A stretch of 64,000 nt of DNA from Taishania sp965247975 (GTDB lineage Bacteria; Bacteroidota; Bacteroidia; Flavobacteriales_D; Crocinitomicaceae): NCBI GenBank assembly GCA_965247975.1, contig OZ252050.1:3720001-3784000 (forward strand), written 5' to 3'. How positions within the stretch are numbered: the stretch's first letter is position 1; each line of letters starts with the position of its first letter. A model generated the notes under the pieces. That model saw nothing but the letters and a program-made list of their open reading frames with translations, made no database searches and was not told the DNA's origin. Below are positions 61,526-64,000 of the stretch, piece after piece. Position numbers and translations under genes: made by a program.

Positions 61526-62407
61526 TCAATAACTCGACGTTGCGCCACCAATGTTCTCAATCGGATGCCAAGTTGTTTTAATTTCCATGCAATCTGTAAT
61601 AAAATACAATCCTTGAGCAGTTTCTTTGCTCCAATCAGCATTCATTTCAACGACTCTTTTTACGTTTAAAACAGCGTTTTCACGCACGCGAGTTAAGATT
61701 CCGTTATCAGCGGTTGCAACAACAACTGCGTTTACATCCATGTGTTGTGACAAAGGATCTGTCATTTCGCTTAATTTTCCTGTCAAAATATTAACTACTC
61801 CTCCAGGTACATCCGAAGAATGAAGTACTTCGGCAAAAGTTACAGCACACAATGGTTTATGCTCTGAAGCTAAAACTACACAAGCGTTACCACTAGCTAT
61901 CACTGGCAAAACGGTCGAAACTAAACCGAGCAACGAAGAATCTGCTGGCGCTAAAATGCCAACCACTCCTGTCGGTTGTGGAACAGAAAAATTAAAATGC
62001 GAAGAAGCCACCGGATTAACACCTCCAGCCACTTGTGAAATTTTATCGCACCAACCCGCATAATATACAATGCGGTCAATAGCTAAATTCACTTCTGCCT
62101 CAGCACTTTTCAGCGAACTTCCTTGCAATTGCAGCTCTTCCAAAAACTGAGATCTTCGACCTTCCAACATTTCAGCAATTCTGTACAATACTTGTCCTCG
62201 GTTAAAAGCAGCACGTTCAGACCAACCTCCAGCAGCCTTTCTCGCTGCAACTACTGCATTTCGCACATCTTTGCGTGAAGACAAACACATGTTTGCTAAA
62301 GCTTTTCCTTTTGCATTGAGCGGTGTGTAATACCTTCCTGATTCAGTGCGTGGAAAACTTCCGCCGATGTATATTTTGTATGTTTTTAAAACTTCCAATC
62401 GTGTCAT
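61526..62407 (-). CDS. Shortened aldehyde dehydrogenase homologue lacking catalytic residues
   Basis: A 293-residue protein that matches only the N-terminal cofactor-binding part of ALDHs: 'YKIYIGGSFPRTESGRYY', 'VRNAVVAARKAAGGWSERAA', 'TGVVGILAPADSSLLGLV', 'VPGGVVNILTGKLSE'. Where the full-length neighbour has the FTGSTGVG loop it has 'VVVATADNGIL', the ELGGKS glutamate is replaced ('VVEMNADWSKE'), and the Cys-containing catalytic domain is absent. It ends naturally at 'ENIGGATSSY'. So it is likely a non-catalytic partner of the ALDH gene 16 bp upstream, not a random truncation, since the frame is clean. Confidence 0.85.
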   Translation of the reverse strand: MTRLEVLKTYKIYIGGSFPRTESGRYYTPLNAKGKALANMCLSSRKDVRNAVVAARKAAGGWSERAAFNRGQVLYRIAEMLEGRRSQFLEELQLQGSSLKSAEAEVNLAIDRIVYYAGWCDKISQVAGGVNPVASSHFNFSVPQPTGVVGILAPADSSLLGLVSTVLPVIASGNACVVLASEHKPLCAVTFAEVLHSSDVPGGVVNILTGKLSEMTDPLSQHMDVNAVVVATADNGILTRVRENAVLNVKRVVEMNADWSKETAQGLYFITDCMEIKTTWHPIENIGGATSSY

Positions 62408-62423
62408 TTTTTTCTATTTATGC

Positions 62424-63893
62424 TTATTTGAGATACGACGCCAACCCATGTAGTCCACCTTCGCGTCCAAAACCACTTTCTTTAAAACCTCCAAATGGAG
62501 ATGTTGGATCAAATTTATTATACGTATTTGCCCACACAACTCCTGCGTCTAATTTTGTCGTCAAGTTAAAAATGCGTGATCCTTTATCTGTCCAAACTCC
62601 TGCTGCCAATCCATAAGGCGTGTTGTTCGCTTTTTGAATGGCTTCGTCAACTGTTCGGAATGTTTGAATTGTTAACACTGGTCCAAATATTTCTTCCTGA
62701 ACAATCGTACTTGATTGAGCTAGATTCGTGAAAATCGTTGGCTTACAATAAAATCCATTTTTAGGTACTTGACAATCAACTTGAAACATGTCGGCTCCTT
62801 CTTCCAACCCAATTTTGATGTATTTTTCGATTGTTTCCAATTGTTTCTTGGAATTTATTGCCCCGATGTCTGTGTTTTTATCCATTGGATCGCCGACAAT
62901 CAATGTTTTCATGCGGTCTTTTAATTTCTTCACAACTAGGTCGGCAACAGATTCTTGGACTAAAAGTCTCGAGCCTGCACAACAAACATGTCCTTGATTA
63001 AAGAAAATTCCATTAATGATTCCTTCAACTGCTTGGTCCAAAGGCGCATCTTCTAGAATAATATTCGCCGATTTTCCGCCCAATTCTAACGTACATTTTT
63101 TGGAAGTTCCTGCAATTGCTTTTTGAATAATCTTACCAACTCCCGTAGATCCTGTAAATGCAATTTTGTCAATATCTGGATGATTTACAAGCGCTGCACC
63201 TGTGTCACCATAACCTGTTACGATATTCACAACACCTGCTGGCAACCCAGCATCTTGGATGATTTCTGCCAATTTCAATGCTGTAAGTGGCGTTGTTTCA
63301 GCTGGTTTTAAGACAACCGTATTTCCTGCCGCCAATGCTGGAGCAATTTTCCACGCTGCCATCAACAATGGGAAATTCCAAGGGGTAATTTGTCCTGCAA
63401 CTCCTAAAGATTCAATAGGTCGATTGGGAAATGCATATTCCAATTTATCCGCCCAACCTGCATAATAGAAAAAATGATTACAAGCTAAGGGAACGTCCAC
63501 GTCACGCGATTCACGAATTGTTTTTCCAGAATCCAAGGACTCAATCACAGCAAATTCACGTGCTCGCTCTTGCATCAATCGCGCAATGCGGTAAATGTAT
63601 TTTGCACGATCTTTTGGTGGCATGACAGACCAAACTTCCTTGTATGCTTTTCGAGCTGCCTTGACTGCTTTGTCGATGTCGGCATCATTTCCATAAGCAA
63701 CCTCAGCGAGTACTTTTTCGTTCGCTGGATTGATTGTTTTAAAATAGGTTCCAGAACTTGGTTTTACAAATTCGCCATTGATAAACAAGTCATATTTTTC
63801 TTTCAGTTGAATGTGCGAAGTGCTTTCGGGCGAGGAAGAATATTCCCAACTTGTTGCATTCGCTTGATTCCCACTTTCTTTCTTTTTTGCCAT
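62424..63893 (-). CDS. NAD(P)-dependent aldehyde dehydrogenase
   Basis: A 489-residue complete ALDH. The NAD-binding loop is 'KIAFTGSTGVGKIIQK', the general-base Glu is in 'LELGGKSANIIL', and the catalytic Cys is in 'NQGHVCCAGSRLLV'; the C-terminal 'EEIFGPVLTIQTF' and 'PFGGFKESGFGREGG' are standard. Substrate is not evident from sequence, but it follows deoC by 3 bp, and DERA releases acetaldehyde, so oxidation of acetaldehyde (or of glyceraldehyde-type products) is a reasonable proposal. It is followed by the shortened ALDH homologue. Confidence 0.92.
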   Translation of the reverse strand: MAKKKESGNQANATSWEYSSSPESTSHIQLKEKYDLFINGEFVKPSSGTYFKTINPANEKVLAEVAYGNDADIDKAVKAARKAYKEVWSVMPPKDRAKYIYRIARLMQERAREFAVIESLDSGKTIRESRDVDVPLACNHFFYYAGWADKLEYAFPNRPIESLGVAGQITPWNFPLLMAAWKIAPALAAGNTVVLKPAETTPLTALKLAEIIQDAGLPAGVVNIVTGYGDTGAALVNHPDIDKIAFTGSTGVGKIIQKAIAGTSKKCTLELGGKSANIILEDAPLDQAVEGIINGIFFNQGHVCCAGSRLLVQESVADLVVKKLKDRMKTLIVGDPMDKNTDIGAINSKKQLETIEKYIKIGLEEGADMFQVDCQVPKNGFYCKPTIFTNLAQSSTIVQEEIFGPVLTIQTFRTVDEAIQKANNTPYGLAAGVWTDKGSRIFNLTTKLDAGVVWANTYNKFDPTSPFGGFKESGFGREGGLHGLASYLK

Positions 63894-63896
63894 TTC

Positions 63897-64000
63897 TTAG
63901 TCAATTGAAAAATAATTGGATGATTGATAAACACCCGTTTCCGCTTTTAAAATTTGCATTAAAACATCATTAGCCAAACTACTTGCTCCAAAACGAAACC
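63897..64000 (-). CDS. deoC: Deoxyribose-phosphate aldolase, C-terminal end only
   Basis: The last 34 residues of a gene that enters from the right edge: 'FRFGASSLANDVLMQI' and 'GVYQSSNYFSID' then TAA. The RFGxSSLxxD and terminal 'YQSxxYFxxD' patterns are, as I recall them, those of the long bacterial DeoC branch. DeoC cleaves 2-deoxyribose-5-phosphate into acetaldehyde and glyceraldehyde-3-phosphate. The stop is 3 bp from the ALDH start, so the three genes form one operon. The call rests on a short piece. Confidence 0.75.
   Translation of the reverse strand, partial: FRFGASSLANDVLMQILKAETGVYQSSNYFSID

Overview
The window looks like a chromosome segment of a member of the Bacteroidota, most likely the Flavobacteriales (perhaps Crocinitomicaceae; the family is a guess). 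The DNA is AT-rich. It encodes type IX secretion (T9SS) parts and a giant T9SS cargo protein with a gliding-motility-type C-terminus, DUF4230, DUF5686 and DUF6089 proteins, LytTR/LytS-type signalling, and promoters that match the Bacteroidota consensus TTG-N(17-23)-TAnnTTTG instead of the sigma70 form. There are no rRNA or tRNA genes and no CRISPR array.

Layout. 1-5.7 kb (minus): fused str and S10 operons, rpsL-rpsG-fusA-rpsJ-rplC-rplD-rplW-rplB, with no tuf gene between fusA and rpsJ and rplB cut by the window edge. 5.9-10.7 kb: small lipoproteins, a membrane protein and a two-component pair (LytTR regulator and TPR histidine kinase). 10.8-16.6 kb: pdhB, etfBA, a BFN-domain protein, a nucleoside permease and a LuxE-like adenylating enzyme. 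16.7-21.5 kb (minus): five genes, each overlapping the next by four bases, encoding a UbiA-type phosphoribosyltransferase, DprE1, DprE2, a HAD phosphatase and a GT-C glycosyltransferase. This is a complete-looking polyprenyl-phosphoryl-arabinose pathway of the kind known from mycobacteria. The UbiA gene is frameshifted at a 9-base homopolymer. 21.8-24.6 kb: an M20 amidohydrolase, two DUF4230 proteins and a lipoprotein.

24.6-41.3 kb (minus): one operon with a secreted protein, a 4117-residue adhesin, a PorP/SprF protein and a PorE-like OmpA/LysM protein. The adhesin has an RCC1-like head, 11 repeats of about 95 residues, 7 near-identical repeats of 301 residues (903 bp each), calcium-binding TSP3-type repeats and a CHU_C sorting domain. 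42-48.6 kb: recQ, tatC, a DUF5686 outer-membrane protein and lptB. 48.6-50.1 kb: a 121-bp palindromic element abutting lptB, then an intact 1390-bp IS3-family element with terminal repeats, a 3-bp target duplication and a frameshift heptamer. 50.1-57.1 kb: a 46-residue lipoprotein, an Omp85-type protein, an MlaEF-type ABC transporter, a SprT-like protein, mannose-1-phosphate guanylyltransferase, a pair of 43-bp repeats, a DUF6089 barrel and an unknown protein. 57.2-61.4 kb: arginine decarboxylase, an ArsC-like protein, prfB without its usual frameshift, gcvH and a TonB-type protein. 61.5-64 kb (minus): deoC (partial), an aldehyde dehydrogenase and a shortened ALDH homologue without catalytic residues.

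The best candidates for something new are the arabinose-donor operon in a Gram-negative gliding-type bacterium, the repeat architecture of the giant adhesin, the 121-bp palindromic element, and the ALDH pseudoenzyme beside deoC. All calls come from reading the sequence. No database search was run, so family names rest on recognised motifs and remembered homologues.
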